A stretch of 64,000 bases of DNA. Source: Actinomadura litoris (lineage in GTDB: Bacteria; Actinomycetota; Actinomycetes; Streptosporangiales; Streptosporangiaceae). Position numbers and translations under genes: made by a program. The DNA is taken from assembly GCF_009733595.1 (NCBI RefSeq), contig NZ_WOFH01000005.1, forward strand, positions 470,406 through 534,405. Direction: 5' to 3'. Positions 27,985 to 35,738 of the stretch are shown here, piece after piece. Position 1 is the stretch's first letter; each line of letters starts with the position of its first letter. The notes beneath the pieces were generated by a model. The model saw only the letters and a list, made by a program, of their open reading frames with translations, was not told the DNA's origin and did not search any database.

Positions 27985-28629
27985 ATGGCGAAGAGCGCGA
28001 CGTCTCCCCGCGAGCGGTACCGGGCGCAGGTCCGCGAGGAGATCAAGGAACGGGCGTGGGAGCAGATCGCCACCGCCGGAGCGTCCGCGCTGTCCCTCAA
28101 CGCGATCGCCAAACAGATGGGCATGAGCGGCCCCGCCCTCTACCGCTACTTCGCCGGACGCGACGAGCTGATCACCGAGCTGATCAAGGACGCCTACCGC
28201 AGCCAGGCCGACACCCTCAAGGCCGCCGTGGCGGACAGCCCCGACCTGGCCACCCTCGCCCACGCCCTACGCCGCTGGGCGCTGGACGACCCGCAGCGCT
28301 ACTTCCTCCTGCACGGCACACCGATTCCGGGCTACCACGCCCCCGACGAGACGACCGCGATAGCCGACGAGGTCATGCGCCTCGTACTGGACGCCTGCCA
28401 GGAAATCCCCGCCGCCGACCCGCCCACCGACTTCGAGGAACACCTGGCGACGTCCCGCCACTGGGCGAAAGACCACCCGGCCCCACCCCAAGCGCTGCAC
28501 CGCGCCCTGTCCACGTGGACGCGCGTCCAAGGCGTCCTCTCCCTGGAACTAGCCGGCCACTTCGCCCCCATGGGCTTCGACCCCGCCCGCCTATTCGAGG
28601 CCGAAGTAGAAAGCCTGACAACCCCCTGA
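27985..28629 (+). CDS. TetR/AcrR family transcriptional regulator
   Basis: A 214-residue regulator with helix-turn-helix RAWEQIATAGASALSLNAIAKQMGMSGPALYRYFAGRDELI and a C-terminal WHG-type (TetR_C_13-like) helical domain (AHALRRWALDDPQRYFLLHGTPIPGYHAP). Start ATG 27985 follows AAGGGG. Divergent from the secreted hydrolase-like gene across 149 bp of relatively AT-rich DNA, where it may bind; the pair may form a regulatory unit. Confidence 0.85.
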   Translation: MAKSATSPRERYRAQVREEIKERAWEQIATAGASALSLNAIAKQMGMSGPALYRYFAGRDELITELIKDAYRSQADTLKAAVADSPDLATLAHALRRWALDDPQRYFLLHGTPIPGYHAPDETTAIADEVMRLVLDACQEIPAADPPTDFEEHLATSRHWAKDHPAPPQALHRALSTWTRVQGVLSLELAGHFAPMGFDPARLFEAEVESLTTP

Positions 28630-28674
28630 CCCGCCGCCAGGACGAGGCGGGCCCAAGTGCAGGCCCAACCTCAC

Positions 28675-28941
28675 CTAAGCCCGAGCCAGCTCCCGAACGA
28701 CGAGCGCGACGGCATACTCGACATCGCTCACCGGCGTAATCCGCCGCCCGTCACCCCAGGTGAACCACCAGGCCCCCTCGAAGAAGTCGCACCCGACCTC
28801 AACCAGCCTGTGCGGCCGCCCCCGCCACACCACACTCAACCCCGCCGGCGCCCCACGCCGCTCAACCACCCCGCACGCCAGTTCCGGACGTAGGTCGAGG
28901 ACTGCTCGCAGCGCACTCAGATGCGTCTGCCGGTCGCTCAT
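28675..28941 (-). CDS. Small conserved hypothetical protein
   Basis: An 88-residue protein beginning MSDRQTHLSALRAVLDLRPELACGVVERRG, with GLSVVWRGRPHRLVEVGCDFFEGAWWFTWGDGRRITPV, a compact beta-rich core like those in the small proteins commonly found beside XRE/DUF397 pairs in actinomycetes. The exact start is uncertain because no strong ribosome binding site is visible; an in-frame ATG 11 codons upstream is an alternative. Probably cotranscribed after the gene at 29063-29299. Confidence 0.65.
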   Translation of the reverse strand: MSDRQTHLSALRAVLDLRPELACGVVERRGAPAGLSVVWRGRPHRLVEVGCDFFEGAWWFTWGDGRRITPVSDVEYAVALVVRELARA

Positions 28942-29062
28942 AGGGGCGGGAAACGCCTGCCAGCTCACACCCATGACACACCCATGACGGTTCACCTCGC
29001 AGTTATCGATTGGAAGCGGCGCGGCCGGTGGTCCGGGGGGCATGACACCGACCGCGCCGCGC

Positions 29063-29299
29063 TCACCCAGACCCCGACGAGCCCTTACGGGCCCGCCGGG
29101 CCTGTTGCTTGAGGGCCTCGCGCAACAGCGACGCAGAGGGATGCATGAGCGTGGGCTCCACACCCGCCGCCGGGTCGTGCAGGCTGGCGACCCACTCACC
29201 GAGCCGGCCGTCCTGCCGCACGGCCCGCCAGATCCGCCACCCACCGAAGTCACCTCGCAGTGACTCCAGCTCCCGCTCGTCCCGCGCTCGCCCGTCCAT
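29063..29299 (-). CDS. Small conserved hypothetical protein
   Basis: A 78-residue protein with AAGGGG before the ATG. Contains ELESLRGDFGGWRIWRAVRQDGRLGEWVASLHDP, a short beta-sheet pattern rich in Trp, and a basic C-terminal helix (LREALKQQARRARKG). Proteins of this appearance are frequent neighbours of the XRE/DUF397 modules of Streptomyces-like actinomycetes, and here it is divergent from such a module. Function unknown. Confidence 0.65.
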   Translation of the reverse strand: MDGRARDERELESLRGDFGGWRIWRAVRQDGRLGEWVASLHDPAAGVEPTLMHPSASLLREALKQQARRARKGSSGSG

Positions 29300-29421
29300 C
29301 ACCGACCCCTTGCTCGCCCGCCTGCCGGATTTCGTGCGACAACCTTCACACGCTCGACTACTCTCAGCTACAGCCCCAACACTCCCCAGGCTTCACCCCA
29401 GCTGTCCCGAGGAGCCTCCCC

Positions 29422-30255
29422 ATGCCGAACGAACAAGCCGGTTACACCCGAGACCCGCTGCTTCGGACATTCGGCGCGGTCCTGCGCGCTCACCGAGAGG
29501 CAGCGGGCGCCTCGCGCCCCCAACTCGCGCAGGCGCTCGGCTGTCAGCCAGGGTGGATCGAGAAACTGGAGACCGCCCAGAAGCCCTGCTCCGAAGCCAC
29601 CGCCGATGACCTGGACGTCTACTTCCAGACCCCGAAGCGTGTGTTCTGGAAGATGTGGCTTGAGATCAAGCGCGAAGGCAAGCACGTCGCAGCGCCTCCG
29701 GGATTCTCCAGGTATGCCGAGATCGAAGCCAAGGCTGTGGCGGCCCGCTTCTTCGAAGCTCAGGTAGTGCCCGGCCTGCTTCAGACACCGGCCTACGCGC
29801 GGGCGGTCCTGAACTCGGGACTGGCCCCTGAGATGCTCGAAGAGCGCGTCGCCTCGCGTATGGAGCGTCAGGAGATCCTCGCCCGGGACGATGCGCCTCG
29901 CATGTGGTACGTCCTCGACGAGGCCATCCTGCATCGTTGTGTCGGCGGGCCGCTGGTCATGGCGGAGCAGCTGGATCGATTGATTGACGTGACTGAAACG
30001 AACCCTAAAATAGAAGTCCGAATGCTGCCATTCTCCTCAGTTACTTACGCTGGCCTTGATGGGTCATTCTTTGTGTTGAGTCTTCCCATGGGCATAGATG
30101 TCGCCTATCATGAGGGTCCTGAGGTCAGCCAGATAATAGAGGATGCGGCCACGGTCGCCGAATACAGAGTGCGCTTCGACCTGGTGATGGGAGAGTCGCT
30201 TCCGACTGGAGGCTCTCTCAAGATGATCAAGATGGCTCTGGAGGACTACTCGTGA
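29422..30255 (+). CDS. XRE family regulator with DUF5753
   Basis: A 277-residue protein: N-terminal lambda-repressor-like helix-turn-helix (FGAVLRAHREAAGASRPQLAQALGCQPGWIEKLETAQ) and C-terminal DUF5753 (FFEAQVVPGLLQTPAYARAVL ... LDEAILHRCVGGP ... VRMLPFSSVTYAGLDGSFFVL). Such proteins pair with DUF397 proteins as regulator/antagonist sets in differentiating actinomycetes; BldB/WhiJ-type systems are the studied relatives. The ATG has GAGGAG upstream and the stop overlaps the following DUF397 gene. The 3' half (about 30000-30190) has conspicuously lower GC than neighbours, suggesting recent acquisition. Confidence 0.88.
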   Translation: MPNEQAGYTRDPLLRTFGAVLRAHREAAGASRPQLAQALGCQPGWIEKLETAQKPCSEATADDLDVYFQTPKRVFWKMWLEIKREGKHVAAPPGFSRYAEIEAKAVAARFFEAQVVPGLLQTPAYARAVLNSGLAPEMLEERVASRMERQEILARDDAPRMWYVLDEAILHRCVGGPLVMAEQLDRLIDVTETNPKIEVRMLPFSSVTYAGLDGSFFVLSLPMGIDVAYHEGPEVSQIIEDAATVAEYRVRFDLVMGESLPTGGSLKMIKMALEDYS

Positions 30256-30464
30256 ATGCCTCTGACCTGCAAGACCTTCGCTGGCGTACAAGTAGCTACA
30301 GCAGTGGTCAAGGTGGCGCCTGTGTCGAAGTCGCGCCACACGGCCCAATGGTGGCCGTACGAGATTCTAAGAACACGAGCGGTCCAAAGCTGATCTTTGA
30401 TGCTTCTGCTTGGCAGGTCTTCGCGCAGCGCGTGAAGGTGAACGAATACGACCTGAGGGGGTAA
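30252..30464 (+). CDS. DUF397 protein
   Basis: A 70-residue protein with the DUF397 pattern: LRWRTSSYSSGQGGACVEVA, then VAVRDSKN, then the C-terminal FDASAWQVFAQRVK. The GTG start overlaps the XRE stop by 4 bp, so the two are translationally coupled. DUF397 proteins are thought to bind or antagonise the partner XRE protein; that role is family-based. First of three in tandem and the only one with a single N-terminal motif. Confidence 0.87.
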   Translation: MNASDLQDLRWRTSSYSSGQGGACVEVAPHGPMVAVRDSKNTSGPKLIFDASAWQVFAQRVKVNEYDLRG

Positions 30465-30466
30465 CT

Positions 30467-30727
30467 ATGGTTGCCTCGGACGTCCGATGGTGCAAAAGCA
30501 GCCGCAGCAGTGGCCAGGGTGGCGACTGTGTCGAGGTGGGCCAGTGGCGCAAGAGTAGCCGTAGTGGCGGCCAGGGTGGCGACTGCGTGGAACTAGCGGA
30601 CACTACATCCGCGATCCTGGTTCGTGACTCCAAGGATCCGAATGGTCCTCGGCTGGCGCTCGCCCCCGCCGCCTGGCGAGTATTCGCCCAACACGTGAAG
30701 GCGGATGTCTTCGACCTGTGGGGTTAA
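30467..30727 (+). CDS. DUF397 protein with duplicated N-terminal motif
   Basis: An 86-residue DUF397 protein starting 2 bp after the previous stop. The motif W(C/R)KSSRS(S/G)GQGGDCVE occurs twice in succession (residues about 7-24 and 26-43), followed by ILVRDSKDPNGPRL and the C-terminal AAWRVFAQHVK. The duplication at DNA level looks recent. The same arrangement recurs in the next gene, so a duplicated-motif copy was itself duplicated. Confidence 0.85.
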   Translation: MVASDVRWCKSSRSSGQGGDCVEVGQWRKSSRSGGQGGDCVELADTTSAILVRDSKDPNGPRLALAPAAWRVFAQHVKADVFDLWG

Positions 30728-30729
30728 TT

Positions 30730-30987
30730 ATGGACGCATCGGACGTCCGATGGCGCAAAAGCAGTCACAGCGGCGGCCAAGGCGGTGCTTGCGTGGAAGC
30801 TGGCCGGTGGCGCAAGAGCAGCCGCAGCGGCGGCCAGGGTGGTAACTGCGTCGAGGTCACAGATGCGGCGTCCGTGATCTTGGTGCGAGACTCCAAGGAC
30901 CCGGACGGCCCTCGGCTGGCACTCACCCCCGCTGCCTGGCGAGCTTTCACCAAGCACATAAGGCGGACCCCACCCTCTGAGCGCTAG
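30730..30987 (+). CDS. DUF397 protein with duplicated N-terminal motif (second copy)
   Basis: An 85-residue paralogue of the preceding gene, 2 bp downstream of it. WRKSSHSGGQGGACVE and WRKSSRSGGQGGNCVE are the two motif copies; then ILVRDSKDPDGPRLALTPAAWRAFTKHI. The C-terminus RRTPPSER diverges from its neighbour. The stop lies 20 bp before the first decayed CRISPR repeat. Confidence 0.85.
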   Translation: MDASDVRWRKSSHSGGQGGACVEAGRWRKSSRSGGQGGNCVEVTDAASVILVRDSKDPDGPRLALTPAAWRAFTKHIRRTPPSER

Positions 30988-31007
30988 GGCGCCACCATCC
31001 GCATGCG

Positions 31008-31490
31008 GTAACGAAACCTCCAAGGACGACGAGAACCTGACGTGGAGTATCAGGCGCGGCTGCTGGTGAGGTTGCGAACCCTGTAGGGGCGATAAGAACG
31101 CAGGCGCCCCACGAGCGCGGCCGTGGCAGCGCCCCAGATTGCGAACCCTCGCGGAGGGGCAATGAGGACCGCGATGGGCGCGGTCACGGAGCGCACGACG
31201 CGCACCTTGCGAACCCACCTAGGGCCGATGGACAGTCCACCCGGGTCAGAATGCCGCTGCGGATGTTGCGATCCCGCGTAGGGGCGATGAGGACGCGCGA
31301 GCGCCTGACGGACGCGGACATGAACTTCGAGTTGCGAACCCGCGTAGGGGTGATGAAGACAGGACGATGTGCCCGCCATGGTCGCCATGCGACGGTTGCG
31401 AACCCTCGTAGGAGCGATGCGGACAACCGCTCATCATGGCGCGGCTCTGGCCGTCTGAGCGTTGCGAACCCTCCCAGGGGCGATGAGGAC
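31008..31490 (-). CRISPR. CRISPR array 1, decaying, 7 clear repeats plus 1 relic
   Basis: Repeats of 28-32 bp, typically GTTGCGAACCCTCGTAG followed by GGGCGATGAGGAC on the plus strand, at 31071, 31138, 31206, 31265, 31331, 31395 and 31461, with a strongly decayed copy at 31008-31036. Spacers are unique and 31-38 bp long (34, 38, 36, 31, 36, 34, 36). Decay increases leftwards and a conserved leader lies on the right, so the array should be transcribed from the minus strand; the crRNA repeat then starts GTCCTCATCGCCCC and ends GTTCGCAAC, a type I/III-like 3' end. No cas genes are in the window. Confidence 0.85.
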
Positions 31491-31640
31491 CCCACGGTAA
31501 AGCCACAGGTCTGTGAGGGGAAGCACGGCCTGCTCGAAGCGGAATCTTCAGCGATCCGCCGGTTGTGTCGTTGACCCTGGCGTGTCGCTGAAAAACCTTG
31601 ATCAAGCTTGTATCGGCGACCCGGGTGGATGAAGAGGTTA
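31491..31640 (-). promoter_or_regulatory. Leader of CRISPR array 1
   Basis: The roughly 150 bp to the right of the last repeat are clearly homologous to the sequence right of array 2: both begin CCCACGGTAAAGCC at the repeat edge and share CTTCAGCG(A/G)TCCGCCGGT(T/C)GTGT and GTGTCGCTGAA. Shared flanks next to the best-preserved repeats identify this as the leader with promoter and integration signals. Confidence 0.75.
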
Positions 31641-32174
31641 CGACGCATTGATGACGGCGGTGCATCGCAGGTTCAGCGTAGGGCCTCGCGAAGCTCGGTG
31701 ACGTCCGGTCGGCCCGACGTGCGTGAGGTCAGCTGGGTGTGCGAGCGGCGTAGCTACTCCAGTAGCCGCTGCGGCGCCGTGCCCTTGGCAACCGTCGACG
31801 CCTGTCTTGCATTCACAGGCGAGCCCTTGGCCTGAAGTCGGCGGTGCTCAGCCGGACGCCGAAAATCGCGGGCATGGTTGGGGGTGGCGTCTTCCGCTGG
31901 TCGGGGTCACTTCGCCGAGACCGTGACGCGCCTGACGTACGCGTACTTGGCGTGCCGTCGGAGGTTCTTCCAGTCTGCCGGCCTTGCCGATGGCGGTGAC
32001 GCGCCGGGCGCCGCTCCGCGCGATGGCGTCGCCAATATGCCTGTTACGCGAGGCTTGTGCGCTTGCAAAGATGGTTCCAGAATCCGGCGGATTCCGACAA
32101 AGGCATCCTTAACGATGATCCACATTCTGGTAAGTTGTCGTTTGAGGGAAATGAGATGTTGAAGACCCGTATGC
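31641..32174. other. Gene-free stretch between CRISPR leader 1 and capA
   Basis: About 530 bp with no ORF showing both a ribosome binding site and codon bias. A frame ending at 31835 has some coding-like composition (SWVCERRSYSSSRCGAVPLA) but no recognisable start and may be the tail of a lost gene. A short inverted repeat GCTACTCCAGTAGC lies at 31753. The last 150 bp is AT-richer and presumably carries the capA promoter. Confidence 0.45.
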
Positions 32175-33335
32175 ATGGGAACTTCTGCGTCCGTTCGAAA
32201 GGCCGTGATCACCCGGGGTCAGTGCGCTATGGGCGGTCTGCTCGTCGGCGCGCTCGGGCTCGCCGTGCTGTCGGGGTGCGGTGGCGACGACGACCACCCT
32301 GCGGGGCAGCGCGGGGCGACCGAGTCGGGCGGACGGCAGGAAGCTCGGTTCACCGTGGCGGGGACCGGCGACTTCCTCCTGCACGAGGTCGTGACCAAAC
32401 AGGCCGCCTCGGATGCGAAGGCCAGGGGGAAGAGCGGGTTCGACTTCAGCCCGATGCTCGCCCAGCTCAAACCCATCATCAGTGACACGGACCTGGGAGT
32501 CTGCCACGTCGAGACGCCGTTGGCCCCGCCATCGGGGCCCTTCCAGGGCTACCCGATGTTCAGCTCACCGCCGCAGATCGTGAGCGCGATCCGCGGGCTC
32601 GGCTACAAGACCTGCTCCACCGCGTCCAACCACTCCATTGATCAAGGAGAACCGGGCGTGCGCCGAACCATCGACGACCTGGACAAGGCGGACATTCGGC
32701 ACACGGGCACAGCCCTCAGCGCGAAAGATGCGGAGCGGATAAACATCCTGAACGTGAAAGGGGTCAAGGTCGCCCAGCTCTCCTATACCTTCGGCACCAA
32801 CGGCATCCCGAAGCCCGCCGGAAAACCCTGGATCGTGAACTCCCCTCTGAACCCCAAAAGGATCCTCGCCGACGCGGCCCGCGCCAAGCAGGCAGGCGCC
32901 GAGATCGTGATCCTCAGCCTGCACTGGGGTGAGGAGTACAAGCACGAGCCGACGGCTGAGCAGCGCAGTCTGGCGAAGACCTTGATGCGCTCGCCCAATG
33001 TTGACCTGATCCTCGGCTGCCACGCGCACGTCGTCCAGCCCTACGAGCAGATCAACGGCAAATGGGTTGTGTACGGCATGGGGAACGTGGTCGCCAACCC
33101 GACCGCCAACACCCAGGCCACGCACGAAGGGATCGTCGCGAAGGTCACCTTCACCCGCAACTCGCAGGGCCAGTGGAAGACGCAGCCCTCCTTCGTCCCC
33201 ACGCTCGTCACGCCCGGCACCATCAGACTCCGCGCGCTGAGCAGTGATTCAGGAAGCCAGGCCACCGTGGCCAGCACGACCCGGGTCGTACGAAGCCTCG
33301 GATACAACATCCCACTCGCCTCAACCCAGAACTAG
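32175..33335 (+). CDS. CapA family (PGA_cap) metallophosphatase-fold lipoprotein
   Basis: Related to CapA/PgsA of poly-gamma-glutamate capsule systems, a calcineurin-like metallophosphoesterase fold facing outward. 386 residues with lipoprotein signal ending LSGCGG, then the PGA_cap signature blocks: FTVAGTGDFLLHE, YKTCSTASNHSIDQGEPGV, IVILSLHWGEEYKHEPT, DLILGCHAHVVQPYE and WVVYGMGNVVANP. No capB/capC or polymer genes adjoin it, so it is unlikely to make capsule alone. It sits between the two CRISPR arrays, and its stop codon lies inside a relic repeat of array 2. The start is uncertain (ATG 32175; no good ribosome binding site). Confidence 0.85.
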   Translation: MGTSASVRKAVITRGQCAMGGLLVGALGLAVLSGCGGDDDHPAGQRGATESGGRQEARFTVAGTGDFLLHEVVTKQAASDAKARGKSGFDFSPMLAQLKPIISDTDLGVCHVETPLAPPSGPFQGYPMFSSPPQIVSAIRGLGYKTCSTASNHSIDQGEPGVRRTIDDLDKADIRHTGTALSAKDAERINILNVKGVKVAQLSYTFGTNGIPKPAGKPWIVNSPLNPKRILADAARAKQAGAEIVILSLHWGEEYKHEPTAEQRSLAKTLMRSPNVDLILGCHAHVVQPYEQINGKWVVYGMGNVVANPTANTQATHEGIVAKVTFTRNSQGQWKTQPSFVPTLVTPGTIRLRALSSDSGSQATVASTTRVVRSLGYNIPLASTQN

Positions 33336-33677
33336 GGCCGACGAGAACCTGCAAGCGCTGCTCCGCCTGCCGCTGACGCCCGAGTTTCGATCCCGCTCGG
33401 GGCGATGAGGACGTCGCCCAGCCGTCCGCCAGGGACCATTCCGGAGGCGTTGCGAACCCTGCTGGGGCGATGAGGACAGGTCGATGCGAAGGGAATTCGT
33501 CGCACTGCTGAATGTTGCGAACCCTGCTGAGGGCGATGAGGACCACTACGCCCTGGCCGCCATGGCGGCCGCCGTGTTCGCGTTGCGAACCCTGTGGGGG
33601 GCGATGAGGACGTGTATGAGTTCGGCGACCCGGCCACCGCGGCGAAGGTTGCGAACCCTGCTGGGGGCGATGAGGGC
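33319..33677 (-). CRISPR. CRISPR array 2, 5 clear repeats plus 1 relic
   Basis: Repeats of 29-30 bp, GTTGCGAACCCTGCTG then GGGGCGATGAGGAC, at 33384, 33449, 33514, 33582 and 33648; a relic at 33319-33348 keeps CCGACGAGAAC and the right spacing. Spacers are unique, 36, 36, 38 and 36 bp (35 for the relic). Same orientation as array 1, with a better-preserved leader end on the right. The final repeat reads GAGGGC rather than GAGGAC next to the leader. The consensus differs from array 1 mainly in the central 3-4 bases. Confidence 0.87.
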
Positions 33678-33830
33678 CCCACGGTAAAGCCGTAGACCTG
33701 AGAAGGGAAGTGGGGCTCGCTGGATATGGGTTCTTCAGCGGTCCGCCGGTCGTGTTGGCGAGGCCGGTGTGTCGCTGAAGAGTCTGGATCCACTTCGTGG
33801 CGACAGGTCGGGGCCTAGCTTGGAGATGAT
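33678..33830 (-). promoter_or_regulatory. Leader of CRISPR array 2
   Basis: Homologous to the leader of array 1 over about 140 bp, beginning with the same CCCACGGTAAAGCC at the repeat junction. It ends about 10 bp before the stop of the RNase gene. Confidence 0.75.
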
Positions 33831-33839
33831 CAGGGTCGC

Positions 33840-34301
33840 CTACCAGCCGGCGCCTATGTAGCAGAAGCTTCTGTAGTGGTCGGCGGTGTAGTAGAGGTTG
33901 CCGCCCCTGAGTCTCCGGACGAGGCGATGGCTGTCTCTCGGCGCGTTCGGCCTACTGCTCGGGTGCACGTCGTACTCGTTGTAGGTGCCGTATGACGGCA
34001 GTCGCGGTGTACTGACGTTCTTGTAGGTTTTTCCGCCCCAGATGAAGGCGACGCGCCCGCCCTCGTCCATGCGGTACTGCTTGTTGACATCTCCGTTGCG
34101 CACCCAGCCGTTGCGTTTCCACCACCTGGCGATGGCGGTGGGAGGGTTGCTGCACATCGGGAAGCCGCGTGTCCATGATTCGGAGGCCGGGGCTGATGGT
34201 GCCGGGCGGGTCGGTGCGGACGAGGCGGCGGGAGCGGCGCCGGTGATCAGGGCGGCGGCGGCGAGTGGTGTCAGCCATCGGGCGGCTCTCTGGGCCAGCA
34301 T
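33840..34301 (-). CDS. Secreted guanyl-specific ribonuclease (N1/T1/RNase Sa family)
   Basis: Extracellular RNase cleaving after guanosine. 153 residues with a signal peptide (MLAQRAARWLTPLAAAALIT, cleavage near ASSA) and a C-terminal catalytic domain like RNase Sa: YGTYNEYDVHP contains the catalytic base Glu109, Arg122 or Arg127 lies in the following loop, and YYTADHYRSF holds the catalytic His142. Cys50 and Cys147 could form the family disulfide. The ATG follows AAAGGGAA. No barstar-type inhibitor gene was found beside it. Confidence 0.87.
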   Translation of the reverse strand: MLAQRAARWLTPLAAAALITGAAPAASSAPTRPAPSAPASESWTRGFPMCSNPPTAIARWWKRNGWVRNGDVNKQYRMDEGGRVAFIWGGKTYKNVSTPRLPSYGTYNEYDVHPSSRPNAPRDSHRLVRRLRGGNLYYTADHYRSFCYIGAGW

Positions 34302-34881
34302 GGATTCCCTTTCTTGCGTTGAGAAGCGAGGAGAGGTTTCGTGGCAGCGCATTATCGTGCGGTGTGGTCAGTCGTGAGCCTCGATGATGCGCCGCTATGT
34401 GTACATATTTGTTGGCGTGGGCGGCCGATCGCGTGGATCTTTGTTGCGCGAGTCAAAGTTAGCAGGTGCCATTTATTGATCACAAGCTTGCGACTCAATG
34501 GGGACTTGCTGTCCATTCATTGCAAATGGATGAGATTTGGCACTTGGTTGTTGTCTGGTTGGAACAGTCCGAAGGGTGGGGCGGCATGCCGGGGTGGGAC
34601 CGGAAGGGTCTGGGGATCTGCCTTCCTTATGGGCGCTGAGCGCGGAGGACCGGTTGGCCCGTTGCATCGGTGATTTCGGACCGGTCGCGCGACGGCGGTG
34701 ATTCGAGGGCGTCCAGCATGTCAGCGTGGTCGTCAAAGGGTCGCAACCGTCTCGGGTGGGCCAGAGTTTCAGATGGTGGCGAAGGTCGGGAATTTTTGGC
34801 CCTTGGCGACATGGGTGGGCGGTGAGACGCTCACCGCCCACCCGGCCCCAGCGGAGGGTGCCTTCCTGAAAGGAGACCGTT
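34302..34881. other. Divergent intergenic region of lower GC
   Basis: About 580 bp between the RNase and a secreted protein gene. The part from 34380 to 34560 is clearly AT-richer than the rest of the window (for example TGTGTACATATTTGTTGG, CATTCATTGCAAATGGATG) and has no credible ORF. It probably contains promoters for both genes and may be foreign DNA. Confidence 0.5.
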
Positions 34882-35733
34882 TTGCTGTCTCGACGCTCCC
34901 CGGCGCGCCGCCGTGTCATGGCGGCCGCGCTCACCGTGGCGGTCGCCGGTGTCTCGCCCGCCCCGGCCTCCGGTGCGACCGTTCGGCATCGCTTGTCCGG
35001 CCTGGAAATGGTGCAAGAGAGCGGGAAGGTCTCGCCCTACGAGGCCAGGACCGCCCACTGCCCCGAAGGCAAGCAACCCGTGGGAGGAGGCTTCGATCTG
35101 CCCGAGGGCCATAGTGTGGCCGCCTCGTTCCCTGTCGCCGACTCCGGGTGGCTGGTCAAGGCCCGCTCCGACAACGGCGACACCGCCCCGTTCGAGATGA
35201 CCTGGTACGCCATGTGCGCGACCCCGTCGCCCGGCTACAGGATCATCAAGAACTCGGGGGTCGTTCCCAACAGGCATGGCGTCGGAATGGAGTGCTGGAA
35301 CGACGCACCCCCGTACCCCCATTACGAACACATGGTGAATGTCGGAGGCGAGGCCAAGGGGCCGACTGCGGCGCTGACCGGTGCCAATATGTCGTACCAG
35401 CCGTCCCGCACCTACATTCGCGGCTTCGCCGGGGGCGCGCGAACCGACTCCGACACCGTGGAGGTCGACCTCTATGTGATCTGCATCGAGAACTCCGACG
35501 GCAGCGCCGACTGGTACAAGGAAGAACGGGGTTCCTACCTCAACGGCGACGGGCCCACCTGGGCCTGCCCGCGCGGCACGAGCAGCGTCGGTGTCGGCTT
35601 CTTCAGCTGGGAAGCCTTCCTGAGGTCCAGCAGGCCGCACGCCACCGGCAAGAGCGACTGGAAGCTCACGGGGGTCAACCCCAGCGGACCCGGTTACGAG
35701 ATATCCGGGAACCTTATTTGCGAACGCTATTGA
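34882..35733 (+). CDS. Secreted protein of unknown function
   Basis: A 283-residue exported protein: signal peptide with twin-Arg-like basic start (MLSRRSPARRRVMAAALTVA) and cleavage near ASGA. The mature part has two similar-looking halves built around TAHCPEGKQPVGGGFDL...SGWLVKA and TWACPRGTSSVGVGFFSW...SDWKLTG, each with one Cys-Pro-x-Gly followed by a Gly-rich turn and a Trp, suggesting a duplicated beta domain; six Cys residues could pair. The TTG start is supported by AAAGGAGA five bases upstream. No enzyme motif recognised. Confidence 0.75.
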   Translation: MLSRRSPARRRVMAAALTVAVAGVSPAPASGATVRHRLSGLEMVQESGKVSPYEARTAHCPEGKQPVGGGFDLPEGHSVAASFPVADSGWLVKARSDNGDTAPFEMTWYAMCATPSPGYRIIKNSGVVPNRHGVGMECWNDAPPYPHYEHMVNVGGEAKGPTAALTGANMSYQPSRTYIRGFAGGARTDSDTVEVDLYVICIENSDGSADWYKEERGSYLNGDGPTWACPRGTSSVGVGFFSWEAFLRSSRPHATGKSDWKLTGVNPSGPGYEISGNLICERY

Positions 35734-35738
35734 CGCGG

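Noticed and set aside
31008..31490. Array interpreted as an ordinary minisatellite
   Set aside because: Intervening sequences are all different, 31-38 bp long, and a leader homologous to that of a second array adjoins the best-conserved repeat, which is CRISPR-like.
31251..31574. ORFs spanning the CRISPR repeats
   Set aside because: They are made of repeat-derived peptides (VANPRRSDAD type) and have no ribosome binding site.
31907..32212. Minus-strand frame of about 100 codons upstream of capA
   Set aside because: It overlaps the capA start, lacks a ribosome binding site and has a mixed third-position composition.
33840..34881. Toxin-antitoxin or RNase-inhibitor (barstar) pair around the secreted RNase
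   Set aside because: No acidic barstar-like frame was found on either side; the RNase has a signal peptide, so a cytoplasmic inhibitor need not be linked.
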